A stretch of 58,125 nucleotides of DNA from a virus, in IMG/VR virus record IMGVR_UViG_3300020470_004573, positions 1-58,125 of that record; one strand, given 5' to 3'. Numbering within the stretch: position 1 is the stretch's first letter; each line of letters starts with the position of its first letter. This document shows positions 47,368 through 55,468 of this stretch, in pieces. A program made the translations under genes and the position numbers. A model generated the notes under the pieces. It worked only from the letters and a program-made list of their open reading frames with translations. It was not told the DNA's origin and made no database searches.

Positions 47368-48621
47368 TTATTTATCACCATTTTTTTCTATAAAATGTTT
47401 ATCACTTAAAATTTGGGATAACTCTGTTTTTATTTGAGTCTCCAATTGAACCCATCCAGGTGAACCACCACCTTTTACAGGAACGGAAGTTCCACCTATC
47501 GTTCCAGCTACAAATAATTGACCGATAGCATCTATCATTTTTTCCAATGTTTCTTTTAATTGTGTACCTAATACCATTGGTTCATTATCATCAGGTGCAG
47601 TCTTCCCTAAATAAATATTTTTAGATTCAATAATTGTTGAATTATTTGTATAAATTTGTAAGTTATCCGCACTACCTATATTAATATTATTATAAGAAGA
47701 CAATGTCATAGGTGCATATGTTGAATCAAAAGTTAATTTACCAGATTTAATTAATATTTGATTACCACTTGTATCTTTCCATTCTATAGGTCTATCCGGA
47801 TTTTTATTTAAATTAGTTGAAGATGGATTCCAATTTTGTTCATAAAAATGTTGAGCTATTGTACCACCAGATGTAATACTAATTATACTACCATCAGTTA
47901 TTCTTTCCATATCTTGTTTATTACCACGAGAATTTGAAATAAATATATGAGGATAAGTTGAATGATAACCCAAACGAATACTATTTCCTTGTCTACCTTC
48001 TAATATCATATCACCATTGTTATGGTCTTTAAGTGTATCTCTCTCAAATCTTGGGTCTGAACTATCTATACCTGGCATATCAAGTCGACTTGGAACTGAA
48101 CCTGCTAACCTACCAACTGCACGAGAACCATACTTCCAAACAAATGATGGACTCATACCAAATAAATCTTTAATGTTTTGTTTGTTGTCACCTTTATTAG
48201 AAGTTAAAGATATATCAGGATTGAAATTAGGGTCATTAGCAGTATTCAAAGGACCTATATAATATCTTTGAGAACCAAATTGACATAACAAAACAGGGTC
48301 TCCGTCTGTTGGAATATCAGCCATACCTCTAAGTAAAGGTCTATATATTTCGGCTTCTTGTTCTAACATAAGTCTTTCATTGGGATGTAAATTCCATTTT
48401 TTAGTGTCAACAGTTGGATAAGCTTTAATACAATTTAAATAAAGTGGATTGTTACCTAACTCTCTATACAATTTAGCAGACTTATTAGTAGCCACATTGA
48501 CTACTCTACCAGGCACCCACTGCATAAAAACATCAAAATCAGATGATGGACTTTCACCATAATCATATCTTGTCTTAACTGAAGTAGAACCAGCTGGTAA
48601 TTGCATTATAAAATTTGACAT
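47368..48621 (-). CDS. Baseplate hub/spike protein, gp5-like without visible lysozyme domain
   Basis: 417 aa. An N-terminal OB-fold-like region is followed by the characteristic spike motif GDMILEGRQGNSIRLGY, then HIFISNSRG, and SIISITSGGTIAQHF. A further repetitive beta segment (SNNNINIGSADNLQIY-type strands, ESKNIYLG) suggests a short triple-stranded beta prism as in gp5/VgrG spikes. I see no T4-lysozyme catalytic Glu-x8-Asp region, so peptidoglycan cleavage would have to come from another gene. Position between a coiled-coil protein and small baseplate genes fits a hub assignment. Confidence 0.72.
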   Translation of the reverse strand: MSNFIMQLPAGSTSVKTRYDYGESPSSDFDVFMQWVPGRVVNVATNKSAKLYRELGNNPLYLNCIKAYPTVDTKKWNLHPNERLMLEQEAEIYRPLLRGMADIPTDGDPVLLCQFGSQRYYIGPLNTANDPNFNPDISLTSNKGDNKQNIKDLFGMSPSFVWKYGSRAVGRLAGSVPSRLDMPGIDSSDPRFERDTLKDHNNGDMILEGRQGNSIRLGYHSTYPHIFISNSRGNKQDMERITDGSIISITSGGTIAQHFYEQNWNPSSTNLNKNPDRPIEWKDTSGNQILIKSGKLTFDSTYAPMTLSSYNNINIGSADNLQIYTNNSTIIESKNIYLGKTAPDDNEPMVLGTQLKETLEKMIDAIGQLFVAGTIGGTSVPVKGGGSPGWVQLETQIKTELSQILSDKHFIEKNGDK

Positions 48622-48622
48622 A

Positions 48623-49021
48623 TTAGTTACCTATTATTTTATTTGATTTTTGTTTTAATATTTCAACTTCATCATTTTTTTTCTGTAAATCATTTACATC
48701 TTCTTGTAAAGCGTTTATTAAATCTTCTTTTTCAGATTCTGTGAGTAGTAATGATTCGTCTTCACCCCCACTTGATTTAGCTATAATCCTTTGTATCACA
48801 CCAGCTAATTTAACAAGATGTTCATCGTTTTTTACAGATACTTCATAAAATTCTTTTATTAAGGGAGCAACAAGAACTACATCATCTATAGTTTGAATAA
48901 AACCGTGAACTTCTTGTATCAACAAATCAAGTTGAAGTTTTTTATTTTTTTGGTTTTCATAAATATCTTTGGTTAAATCACTAAAAGATTTACCTTCAAA
49001 TATTTCATCATTAGATTTCAT
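48623..49021 (-). CDS. Coiled-coil protein, 132 aa, first gene of the baseplate operon
   Basis: Unrecognised. Mostly helical and charged, with a likely coiled coil at the C-terminus (EKEDLINALQEDVNDLQKKN and beyond) and another around residues 20-45. No hydrophobic membrane segment. The ATG has AGGGG upstream and is 18 nt below the putative late promoter at 49039-49059. It probably serves tail assembly, perhaps as a chaperone or spacer; that is inferred only from position. Confidence 0.55.
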   Translation of the reverse strand: MKSNDEIFEGKSFSDLTKDIYENQKNKKLQLDLLIQEVHGFIQTIDDVVLVAPLIKEFYEVSVKNDEHLVKLAGVIQRIIAKSSGGEDESLLLTESEKEDLINALQEDVNDLQKKNDEVEILKQKSNKIIGN

Positions 49022-49038
49022 ATAATTCCCCTAAAATG

Positions 49039-49059
49039 TATTTATTCATATATAAATAT
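49039..49059 (-). promoter_or_regulatory. Putative late promoter element (copy 1), baseplate operon
   Basis: Plus strand TATATAAATAT at 49049-49059, followed on the low side by TATTTATTC (coding strand GAATAAATA, close to the NATAAATA late motif reported for cyanophages). It sits between the terminator behind the sigma gene and the first baseplate gene, the natural place for a late promoter. The 21-bp block recurs at 8699-8719 with one difference. Confidence 0.6.
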
Positions 49060-49086
49060 AAAAACCCTGAAAAATCAGGGTTTTTT
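49060..49086 (-). terminator. Rho-independent terminator after the late sigma gene
   Basis: AAAAACCCTGA, loop AAAA, TCAGGG then TTTTTT: a 6-bp GC-containing stem extended by A:T pairs, with a T-run on both strands, so it can work in either direction. It separates the sigma factor gene (ending 49113) from the late promoter and baseplate operon. Confidence 0.85.
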
Positions 49087-49112
49087 ATATACATTATTTA
49101 TATCTAATTAAA

Positions 49113-49868
49113 TTAAAAGAATTTATTTTTAGAATCTTTATGGTCTATACTACCATATCGAGCATATTGTTCGTGAGCAACTTTATAATGTTTTTTTAAT
49201 TCGTTAACTATTTTAGTAACTTTACTTGTCTGTACACCAGTTATTTCTCTTATTAGAAGATATAAACTCTTTTTATTAAAGTTTTCTATTTCATCTCTCC
49301 TCTTCATAAGTTCTATAATTGCATACGCAATATCAATATCTCTTTTTTTCTTAAAGATATTTAATATTTTTTTCTCCAAATATAATATTAATTCAGAAGT
49401 AAAGTTTACCATACCACCACTCTGTACTCCGTGTTGTTCTACATATGATGGTGAGTCTAGTAATGTTAGTTCTCCGTGTGATTTTAATTTCTTATAGTTA
49501 GCATTATTATTTAGTATTAAATAATTTTTTGCAACTACAGAAAAATAACTAAAAGCTTTTGAACCTTTAGTGTGGTCATATTTGTGCATATTCATTACAA
49601 GAAAAGCTACAACTTCATGTTTAACATCTGCGAATGGAACATCGAAATAAGTAAACTTAAAAGTATTAATTATATTTTCTGCTAACTTATCAAAAGCTGG
49701 ATGTATTTCTTTTCCATATATTGCATTTCTGACATTTTCATCATTACTATCATTATATCTTACAATAGCATCTTGAACTTCCATACCAAAATACACTTTT
49801 CTTTTTGGTTTTCTTCCAGGCTTTTTCTTAACTTTTACTTTTGTATTATCAGTTTTATTTTTCGCCAT
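49113..49868 (-). CDS. Late-transcription sigma factor, gp55-like
   Basis: RNA polymerase sigma factor that should direct host polymerase to late promoters. The segments VRNAIYGKEIHPAFDKLAEN, IINTFKF, and MHKYDHTKGSKAFSYFSVV with KNYLI match the conserved core of T4 gp55-type sigmas, and a C-terminal helical region follows. A longer frame opens at 49913, but the ATG at 49868 has GAGGAG at the right distance and gives 251 aa starting MAKNKTDNTK; the upstream part overlaps the previous gene by far more, so I take 49868. A basic N-terminal tail (KVKKKPGRKPKRK) precedes the core. Followed by a strong terminator. Confidence 0.82.
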   Translation of the reverse strand: MAKNKTDNTKVKVKKKPGRKPKRKVYFGMEVQDAIVRYNDSNDENVRNAIYGKEIHPAFDKLAENIINTFKFTYFDVPFADVKHEVVAFLVMNMHKYDHTKGSKAFSYFSVVAKNYLILNNNANYKKLKSHGELTLLDSPSYVEQHGVQSGGMVNFTSELILYLEKKILNIFKKKRDIDIAYAIIELMKRRDEIENFNKKSLYLLIREITGVQTSKVTKIVNELKKHYKVAHEQYARYGSIDHKDSKNKFF

Positions 49869-50145
49869 CTTTATTCTCCTCTTGTTGTATCTCATCATCA
49901 TCAAATATATCATTTAACATTGTGCTTAGTTGTTGTACTTCTTTAAAAAAGAATCCTATCTCATCATCAGATTCAAAATGTCCAGAAGCGTCTATAGTTT
50001 TTACTCTCTCATTAGTATATTCTACAATTTGTTGAAATTGTATTATAAGATTTTCATAATTATTTATTCTCCTTAAAGAATAAAATAACAATACACTTAA
50101 AACAATACTAATAATAGAGAATAATATAGTTAAAAATAATAACAT
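49855..50145 (-). CDS. Small membrane-anchored protein with acidic tail
   Basis: 96 aa. One N-terminal transmembrane helix (residues about 3-22, rich in Leu, Ile, Val and Ser) is followed by a helical soluble domain with two conserved-looking pieces, ENLIIQFQQIVEYTNERV and FESDDEIGFFFKEVQQLS, and a very acidic end. Small proteins of this type sit beside the sigma and HD-hydrolase genes in several marine myoviruses, as far as I recall. Function unknown. It has a G-rich ribosome site (AGGGGG) and overlaps the sigma gene by 14 nt. Confidence 0.6.
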   Translation of the reverse strand: MLLFLTILFSIISIVLSVLLFYSLRRINNYENLIIQFQQIVEYTNERVKTIDASGHFESDDEIGFFFKEVQQLSTMLNDIFDDDEIQQEENKDGEK

Positions 50146-50154
50146 ATCAACCCC

Positions 50155-50892
50155 CTAATTAGAAAAAAGTTTATCAAACTCATTTTTAATCTCACCGACT
50201 TTTAGATTTTGTTTGTTAAACTCTTTTTTTGTTTCTTCAATTTTCTCTTGTTTCTCAACATTACCTTGAATATAATGTTGTTTTTCAGCTACAGTTGACA
50301 TCCAATCACCGAAGTGTACAATATAATGTAAAATATTTCTACTATCACTTGACCTTCTATAATAGTCTTCGTTACCTGCATCAAACATACCATCCGACAT
50401 TTTTATAGCTTTCCATACTTCAGCTGATATTTTAATGTTAAAATATTGTAGTAACCAAAGAGCTCTATCAGTTACACTTAAGTTTTCCATATCAGAATTA
50501 TGTGTATAAAACTCATTTAGTTTTTTTCTTCTCCAATCATCGGTCTGTATCTTGTAGTATGGGTCATCCAAATCACCTAGTTTTCCCAAGTCGTGGAACA
50601 TAGCAGCTAGTATCACATCTTCTTTTTCTGCAATTACATCAACGCCCAAACCAACAAAAAGTTCCCTTGTTTTTAAAGAAGTTTCAATTACTCTTAAAGT
50701 ATGGTCTATCCAACCACCTGGGAAACAATTATGATAGTTAGGTCTACCCGAAGCAGGTGCCTCAACCATTCTATCTTCGAAGTGATTAAATAGATTTTTA
50801 ATATTCTGAAGATTATCACCTTCAAAATTATCTTCTATTATTTTATTTAATTTATCCCAATTATGTTTTATATTTTCCGGTGTATTATTCAT
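50155..50892 (-). CDS. HD-domain phosphohydrolase
   Basis: About 245 aa. The HD superfamily metal-site pattern is visible: H in GGWIDHTLRV, the HD pair in AAMFHDLGKLGD, and a later D in HYIVHFGDWMST. Members hydrolyse nucleotides or nucleic-acid ends; substrate here is unknown, and nucleotide pool adjustment is a reasonable guess. Two starts are possible: TTG at 50898 (6 nt after AGGAG) or ATG at 50892 (12 nt after it). I list the ATG. Both overlap the end of the methylase gene. The C-terminus is a Lys/Glu-rich helix. Confidence 0.8.
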   Translation of the reverse strand: MNNTPENIKHNWDKLNKIIEDNFEGDNLQNIKNLFNHFEDRMVEAPASGRPNYHNCFPGGWIDHTLRVIETSLKTRELFVGLGVDVIAEKEDVILAAMFHDLGKLGDLDDPYYKIQTDDWRRKKLNEFYTHNSDMENLSVTDRALWLLQYFNIKISAEVWKAIKMSDGMFDAGNEDYYRRSSDSRNILHYIVHFGDWMSTVAEKQHYIQGNVEKQEKIEETKKEFNKQNLKVGEIKNEFDKLFSN

Positions 50893-51892
50893 TGTCAAAA
50901 AATTCTCCTATTAAATTATTTTTATTTTTATCAATTTCATCGTAATGTAATCCATCATTTCCATTCTGACCTATGATATCAATTCTTTTATTTAACTCAT
51001 CTTCTTCTATTTGTTCTTCGAACTTATAATTCATTATTAACAATTCTGTACCCTTATCTCTTGTACCATCCTTTTTAGTACCAGCTTGTTTAGTAAATTG
51101 TTTTTCTTCCCAAATAAATTCATTTTTTGGTAGCCATTCTTGTAATAGTTCAAAGTCATAATAAGATAATCCCCACTTTCCTTGTACATTTTTTAATTGT
51201 GTACATAATCTTTCGTGGTCATTTCTATCAAAGTCATGTTTAGAATAATAGTTTTCAGTTTTCCAATATGGTGGGTCTACATAAAAATATGTAGATGGTG
51301 AATCATACTTTTCAATGACTTCACCGAAATCCATATTTTCAGATATAGTTATATTTTCAAGTTGTCTCTGAAATCTATCATATTTACTTGTAGTTAATTT
51401 TTCTCTAAAAGTTCTAAATTTAGGTTTATACTTTCCTTTAAAATCTATATATTTAGCCTTTTCAGGTTGAGACCCTGAAAATATTTGAGTTAAAACAAAT
51501 GCATATTTCATAGCAACTTCCTTACTATTATCATTTGTAATTTTAAAATCATCAGCAAATATTTCTTTCTGATATGAATTGAATGTATCTATTCTTGTCT
51601 GTAATACTTCTGGAGAGTCTGCGTTCTCTGTACCATATTGTTGACAATCGTGAGCATTTAATAATTCTCCAAGTTCTTTATAATTACTACCTCGTACATT
51701 TTCAAATAGATTCCAATTTAATTGATTGAAATCATTATATACTACATTTTTAAGGTTTGGATATTTATCTTCCATACAAAAATAAACCCAAAACATTCCA
51801 CCAAATGTTTCAACATATGTTTCTATATCAGTAGGAATATATTCTCTAATCCATTTACCAATTATTGATTTTCCGCCTATGTAACTAATCAT
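50885..51892 (-). CDS. DNA adenine methyltransferase (Dam/D12 class)
   Basis: 335 aa. N6-adenine methyltransferase of the D12 class: SAM-binding segment YIGGKS (4-9) and VETFGG (27-32), then the catalytic DPPY (206-209) in FYVDPPYW, followed by FDRNDHERLCTQL, a typical helix after the catalytic loop. The C-terminal ~45 residues are an acidic extension. No matching restriction endonuclease is visible nearby, so the likely role is protection from host restriction or timing of phage DNA events. The recognition site cannot be predicted. It begins after a noncoding stretch of about 100 bp with repeated ACAGTTA boxes. Confidence 0.85.
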   Translation of the reverse strand: MISYIGGKSIIGKWIREYIPTDIETYVETFGGMFWVYFCMEDKYPNLKNVVYNDFNQLNWNLFENVRGSNYKELGELLNAHDCQQYGTENADSPEVLQTRIDTFNSYQKEIFADDFKITNDNSKEVAMKYAFVLTQIFSGSQPEKAKYIDFKGKYKPKFRTFREKLTTSKYDRFQRQLENITISENMDFGEVIEKYDSPSTYFYVDPPYWKTENYYSKHDFDRNDHERLCTQLKNVQGKWGLSYYDFELLQEWLPKNEFIWEEKQFTKQAGTKKDGTRDKGTELLIMNYKFEEQIEEDELNKRIDIIGQNGNDGLHYDEIDKNKNNLIGEFFDNE

Positions 51893-51953
51893 ATTTTTTT
51901 TATCCTCTTTTTAATTTTTTTTATCGTTTTCAAATTTTTCGTACTAGTTATAT

Positions 51954-52003
51954 ACAGTTATAACAGTTAACAGTATTAATAAAGCTTATATTATATTAAC
52001 TGT
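51954..52003. repeat. Repeated ACAGTTA boxes with inverted partner
   Basis: ACAGTTA at 51954-51960 and 51963-51969, ACAGTAT at 51970-51976, and the inverse TAACTGT at 51997-52003, enclosing an AAGCTT core. Located between the 114-aa membrane protein's end and the methylase start. Could be an operator, a weak AT-rich hairpin terminator, or chance in AT-rich DNA. Confidence 0.35.
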
Positions 52004-52335
52004 AAGATCATTATAATAACAGCTAATCCCATTGTAATCCACACTTTCAAAGTCATTGGTTCACCCAAGTACCAATATGTCATTATGGGAAATACTAACA
52101 TTGAAGTAGCAAATCCCATAAATCTTACAGCCCATAAAGTACCGAATCCAAGATAACCCCATTTAGTACATAACCACATTAATATACTGATAGGTATACC
52201 AAGTAATGACATCCATAACATTGACTTATATCCTTCAGCCCATTTCCAAACTAATTGGGAATTTAACTGATACCAAATCAATATTTGACTTATAATGAAA
52301 ACTATTGTAGAGATTATAACATATTTTATACTCAT
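51991..52335 (-). CDS. Four-helix membrane protein, EamA/SMR-like
   Basis: 114 aa, almost entirely hydrophobic, with four predicted membrane helices (about 4-22, 37-56, 64-86, 95-113). The LGEPMTLKVWITMGLAVIIM end resembles the last helices of small multidrug-resistance and EamA/DMT transporters, where GEP-x-x-x-x-x-W-x-G is typical. Transport activity is not provable from sequence. Its ATG overlaps the TGA stop of the 58-aa gene (ATGA), so expression is coupled. Confidence 0.65.
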   Translation of the reverse strand: MSIKYVIISTIVFIISQILIWYQLNSQLVWKWAEGYKSMLWMSLLGIPISILMWLCTKWGYLGFGTLWAVRFMGFATSMLVFPIMTYWYLGEPMTLKVWITMGLAVIIMILQLI

Positions 52336-52508
52336 TTATTCTTTCTTTTTTTTGATTTTTTAGTATCTTCTTTTTTATTTACATCACGAACTTTTTCTTT
52401 CCATAAAGATTTGGACACATATCTCCAACCTTCGTGAAATAAATTTGCAGCTTTTTCATCAGAGACTCTAACGACATTAGAGCCATCCACACTCATCATA
52501 CACTTCAT
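52332..52508 (-). CDS. Small basic protein, 58 aa
   Basis: A complete small frame starting MKCMMSVDGSN and ending in a Lys-rich tail. The central DEKAANLFHEGWRYVSKSLW segment resembles short phage proteins with an AAxL-x-x-GW-x-(Y/F)V-x-K-x-x-W motif. AGGAG lies 6 nt before the ATG. It fits between the 3D-domain gene and the transporter-like gene, with a four-base ATGA overlap. Function unknown; reality is supported by ribosome site, overlap and motif. Confidence 0.65.
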   Translation of the reverse strand: MKCMMSVDGSNVVRVSDEKAANLFHEGWRYVSKSLWKEKVRDVNKKEDTKKSKKRKNK

Positions 52509-52519
52509 TTGTGCTTCTC

Positions 52520-53041
52520 CTAATTTATGTAACCTTCAGTAATTAAATATTCTTCATTAGTATACTTATACATTGTGATATTATCATATCTGAATTTACT
52601 ATTTGTTGTGAGTATATCTACTCGTTTGACCCATTTAGGATTCATTGTATCTCTTACTTGATACACACCATCCCATTTACCTGTACCTTCAATAACAATA
52701 TAATCACCATAATCAAACGGACCTCCCCAACGGGCAATTAAATCTCTTGAAAGTGCAACATAACGATATTGAGTTGCCTTCTTTGGATTTATTCTTGTAC
52801 CATCAGCTGTGATGTTTGGTGTCGAATCACATTGTTGTCGAGTTGGATTGTAAGTAGTGACTGTAACATCAAAAGCTATTTTATTAGCTTCTGTAAAACC
52901 ACAATCATTTTCTAACTCCCAAACTCTTTCTTGTAACCTCATTTTCTCTTCGTGATATTCATCCATCATTCCAGAAAAATACCAAGTTATAAGTAACATT
53001 GGGATTATAGTTATCCCATATGCATATGAAGTCTTAATCAT
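52520..53041 (-). CDS. Membrane-anchored 3D (double-psi beta-barrel) domain protein
   Basis: 173 aa. An N-terminal membrane anchor (about 8-24) is followed by a short charged helix and a 3D/RlpA/MltA-type barrel. Motifs: VTTYNPTRQQCDSTPNITAD, GTRINPKK, then QVRDTMN (D131) and KRVDIL (D142), which supply the conserved aspartates of the 3D fold. Related proteins cleave or bind peptidoglycan, so this may act in lysis or wall remodelling. No classical lysozyme or holin pair is next to it. It is transcribed from the TTGACT/TATATT promoter at 53078-53107, with AGGAG before the ATG. Confidence 0.78.
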   Translation of the reverse strand: MIKTSYAYGITIIPMLLITWYFSGMMDEYHEEKMRLQERVWELENDCGFTEANKIAFDVTVTTYNPTRQQCDSTPNITADGTRINPKKATQYRYVALSRDLIARWGGPFDYGDYIVIEGTGKWDGVYQVRDTMNPKWVKRVDILTTNSKFRYDNITMYKYTNEEYLITEGYIN

Positions 53042-53077
53042 AAAGATTCTCCTATATTATTAAAATATACATATAAC

Positions 53078-53107
53078 AATATACAACCTTTATGACATAT
53101 AAGTCAA
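53078..53107 (-). promoter_or_regulatory. Sigma70-like promoter for the 3D-domain operon
   Basis: Coding strand -35 TTGACT (53102-53107), 18-bp spacer starting TATAT, -10 TATATT (53078-53083). Preceded by AAAAGC. Predicted start near 53071, leaving a ~30-nt leader with AGGAG before the ATG at 53041. Lies just past the PhoH stop codon. Confidence 0.75.
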
Positions 53108-53112
53108 GCTTT

Positions 53113-53976
53113 TTATTTTTTTAATTTATAATAATAATCATCGCGGGATAAAGAACCATCAGTTGGTGTCTCTAAATCATTCTCTTTTATCCACATTGAT
53201 ATTGTATCTTCAGCTGATATTTCATCGATAATATTAAAAGATGGTTTATATCTCTTGAGTAATCGTCTAACTAGTGAATGTCTAACAACATCTTTTTCTT
53301 TAAATGAAGCTAAACCTACTCCGTGAATACCTGCGAATCTTTTGATTGCATCTTCTAAACCACTTTTATGTTTGGCTATATCAGATTGTTCCAAGTCACC
53401 TGTGATAATATATTTACTATGTTCACCGATTCTTGTTACAAACATTTTGATTTGTTCAGGTGTAGCATTTTGAGCTTCATCTAATATAACAAATTTATTA
53501 GAAAGTGTAATACCTCTCATAAAAGCCATTGGTATAACTTGAATGACATTACTTTCTTTTAATATTTCTAATCTTTGTTTACCGATAATCTGTTCCATAT
53601 TATAATAAAACGACATCATAAATGGTGCTGTTTTTTCTTCTACATCACCTGGTAAGTATCCTATCTTTTCACCAGCCGCTTCTACGAGAGGTTTAACGAT
53701 AACGATACCATCTATGTGTGAATCCTTATCACCTAACTCTCTTAAAGCTCTATGTACTGATAGATATGTTTTACCACAACCAGCCGGTCCGATTCCAAAT
53801 GTTATATCTTTTGTAGATATAGTTTTGTAGAATCTTTTTTGTGCTGTATTCTTATACATCAATTCATCAAAGTTTAACATCTTTAAATCCTTTAATGCTT
53901 GGCGTTTATTATTTGTAGTATGATTATTTAATTCGGAAAGTGAAACCTTCTTTTGAGAACTTCTTGTTTTACTCAT
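53113..53976 (-). CDS. phoH: PhoH-like ATPase
   Basis: 287 aa, P-loop ATPase of the PhoH family, common in marine phages and also in bacteria, where one member is phosphate-starvation induced. Walker A GPAGCGKT (63-70), the VKPLVEAAGEKIGYLPGDVE region that is diagnostic for the family (94-113), Walker B ILDEAQN (164-170), and TGDLEQSDI (about 197-205). The biological role in phages is unresolved; an RNA-related helicase or ATPase function has been proposed. AGGAG precedes the ATG at 53976, and a putative late element sits at 54010-54020. Confidence 0.92.
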   Translation of the reverse strand: MSKTRSSQKKVSLSELNNHTTNNKRQALKDLKMLNFDELMYKNTAQKRFYKTISTKDITFGIGPAGCGKTYLSVHRALRELGDKDSHIDGIVIVKPLVEAAGEKIGYLPGDVEEKTAPFMMSFYYNMEQIIGKQRLEILKESNVIQVIPMAFMRGITLSNKFVILDEAQNATPEQIKMFVTRIGEHSKYIITGDLEQSDIAKHKSGLEDAIKRFAGIHGVGLASFKEKDVVRHSLVRRLLKRYKPSFNIIDEISAEDTISMWIKENDLETPTDGSLSRDDYYYKLKK

Positions 53977-54009
53977 AACAATTTCTCCTATATTAACCTC
54001 TGTTGGTTT

Positions 54010-54020
54010 AATATAAATAT
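54010..54020 (-). promoter_or_regulatory. Putative late promoter element (copy 4), phoH
   Basis: Plus strand AATATAAATAT, one mismatch from the 11-bp element. It lies 34 nt upstream of the phoH start and after the terminator at 54055-54088, where a promoter is needed. Confidence 0.45.
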
Positions 54021-54054
54021 TATATATATGGATGTTTCCACCAAATTAAATGCA

Positions 54055-54088
54055 AAAAGATGGGACTATTTTACTAGTCCCATCTTTT
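54055..54088 (-). terminator. Strong rho-independent terminator
   Basis: A perfect 14-bp stem, AAAAGATGGGACTA (54055-54068), loop TTTTAC, TAGTCCCATCTTTT (54075-54088). T-rich arms follow on both strands. It separates the 75-aa membrane-protein gene (ending 54111) from phoH. Confidence 0.9.
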
Positions 54089-54110
54089 ATTTGTGATTTA
54101 TATCACTATT

Positions 54111-54338
54111 TTAGTCATTCCATAAAGATAAAAGAATGATTAGAACTAACAATCCTGTTACTCCACCACTTAAGAAAGAGCCAACAAGAGCAGATATATT
54201 AGCGATAATATCAGTACCTAACCAACCATTACCAAATACTACAGTTGATAAGATTGAAACTGATACTAAACCAGTTAGTACACCTGATATACCAGTTAAT
54301 ACATCACCTATTGTTCCAAATATATTTTTAATATTCAT
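54111..54338 (-). CDS. Small two-helix membrane protein, holin-like
   Basis: 75 aa, with Gly- and Ser-rich hydrophobic helices at about 18-36 and 48-71 and a short polar end (LWND). Size and topology fit a holin or another membrane-perturbing peptide, but no family motif confirms it. It is the only gene between the beta-barrel gene and a strong terminator, so it is probably co-expressed with the outer-membrane protein. GGAG precedes the ATG. The holin call is tentative. Confidence 0.55.
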   Translation of the reverse strand: MNIKNIFGTIGDVLTGISGVLTGLVSVSILSTVVFGNGWLGTDIIANISALVGSFLSGGVTGLLVLIILLSLWND

Positions 54339-54363
54339 TTTTATTTCTCCGATTTATTGTTTA

Positions 54364-55245
54364 TTATTTGAATGAATAACTTGCTCTAATAGAGAAGTCA
54401 TTTTCGATTTCATTACCATCTGAATCTTTTCCAGATGTGAACTCAGAAACAACTTTCATATTGTCTGAGCATTTATACCCAACCCCATATGTCACAACTT
54501 CATCGGAGTTTAATCCGAGAAGTAGAAATGCACCTTGAGCTTGAGGTGGTGTTACCACTCCCCTTACCCAATACGCACCATCTGCCTCTTCTGACAAATC
54601 ATACTCAAGAGATGTTGTGAATAGGTCATTACCTAAACTAACATCTACAAGTTGAGATTCGTTACTATTTAATGATAGTCCGAAATTCGAATCTATACCA
54701 GCAAAAGAAACACCATAAGAAAATCTTGATGCCCAATATAGTGAACCTTCTTCGGTTACTACACCTTCTTCATCAAGAACATCTTCTGTGCTTCCACCAT
54801 AGAATAAATCAGCACCAACACCCCATTTGTTCAATCCAAATCCGACACCATTCGTAACGCTATGGTCTCTTGGAGTTGAAGCAAACCAGTTATTGGATGG
54901 TCTATGTAAGCCCCACGCTAATCCATATGGTTCTGCTTGACTACCGAATGTTAAAGTTAAAACATCTTCGATTACATTCCACGAATACTTCGCTTCTTCA
55001 ATGTTAACTTCACCATCTGATAGATTTGTACTTAAAACCCATCCGTCACCACTAAAGGTTAATCCAGTATATGGACTACCGAATGTAGTAGCGTCACCAA
55101 AGGTAATGTCCGTGCTAAATTCGCCAGTCACAGACACGACAGGTTGTGTAGTTTCTGTAACTACTTCTTCAGCTCTAACAATACCAAACAATCCCAAACA
55201 GGCAATTGAAAAGGTGATTAGAGTCTTCATACTTAGGTTCTTCAT
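54364..55245 (-). CDS. Predicted outer-membrane beta-barrel (porin-like) protein
   Basis: 293 aa. A signal peptide (MKNLSMKTLITFSIACLGLF then GIVRAEE; cleavage after RA) precedes about 270 residues of alternating hydrophobic/polar strands with Gly/Asp/Ser/Asn turns and no helices, ending FSIRASYSFK with an aromatic near the C-terminus, as in Gram-negative outer-membrane proteins. Codon use looks somewhat less AT-rich than the neighbours. It has AAGGAG before the ATG. A phage-encoded outer-membrane barrel is unusual and could alter host permeability or receptors, or block superinfection; all are inference. It could also be a virion protein, though the signal peptide argues against that. Confidence 0.75.
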   Translation of the reverse strand: MKNLSMKTLITFSIACLGLFGIVRAEEVVTETTQPVVSVTGEFSTDITFGDATTFGSPYTGLTFSGDGWVLSTNLSDGEVNIEEAKYSWNVIEDVLTLTFGSQAEPYGLAWGLHRPSNNWFASTPRDHSVTNGVGFGLNKWGVGADLFYGGSTEDVLDEEGVVTEEGSLYWASRFSYGVSFAGIDSNFGLSLNSNESQLVDVSLGNDLFTTSLEYDLSEEADGAYWVRGVVTPPQAQGAFLLLGLNSDEVVTYGVGYKCSDNMKVVSEFTSGKDSDGNEIENDFSIRASYSFK

Positions 55246-55440
55246 TTAGTTTCTCCTTAACTATTAACTTACTCGTTTACCTACTTACTATTTTATTACA
55301 TGCACAAATATGCAAAACTTTCCTACTATTTAATAACATTTGTAATAACATTGGATATTAACCAGGAAGAATCAGAGATTGATTCTTTTAGAAGTGTTGT
55401 TTATTTGTCTCATATAATAATACATTATAACCATTTTGTC

Positions 55441-55451
55441 TATATAAATAT
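55441..55451 (-). promoter_or_regulatory. Putative late promoter element (copy 5), barrel gene
   Basis: Exact plus-strand TATATAAATAT, within the 298-bp gap and ~195 nt upstream of the barrel gene start. TATAAT on the coding strand nearby (within CAAAATGGTTATAATG) offers an alternative sigma70 -10 box. Confidence 0.4.
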
Positions 55452-55468
55452 TAGATTTTTTTTAAAAC

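Noticed and set aside
49869-49913. Longer N-terminus for the late sigma factor from 49913
   Set aside because: The ATG at 49868 has GAGGAG at proper distance; the longer form overlaps the previous gene and adds a Met-rich, unlikely segment.
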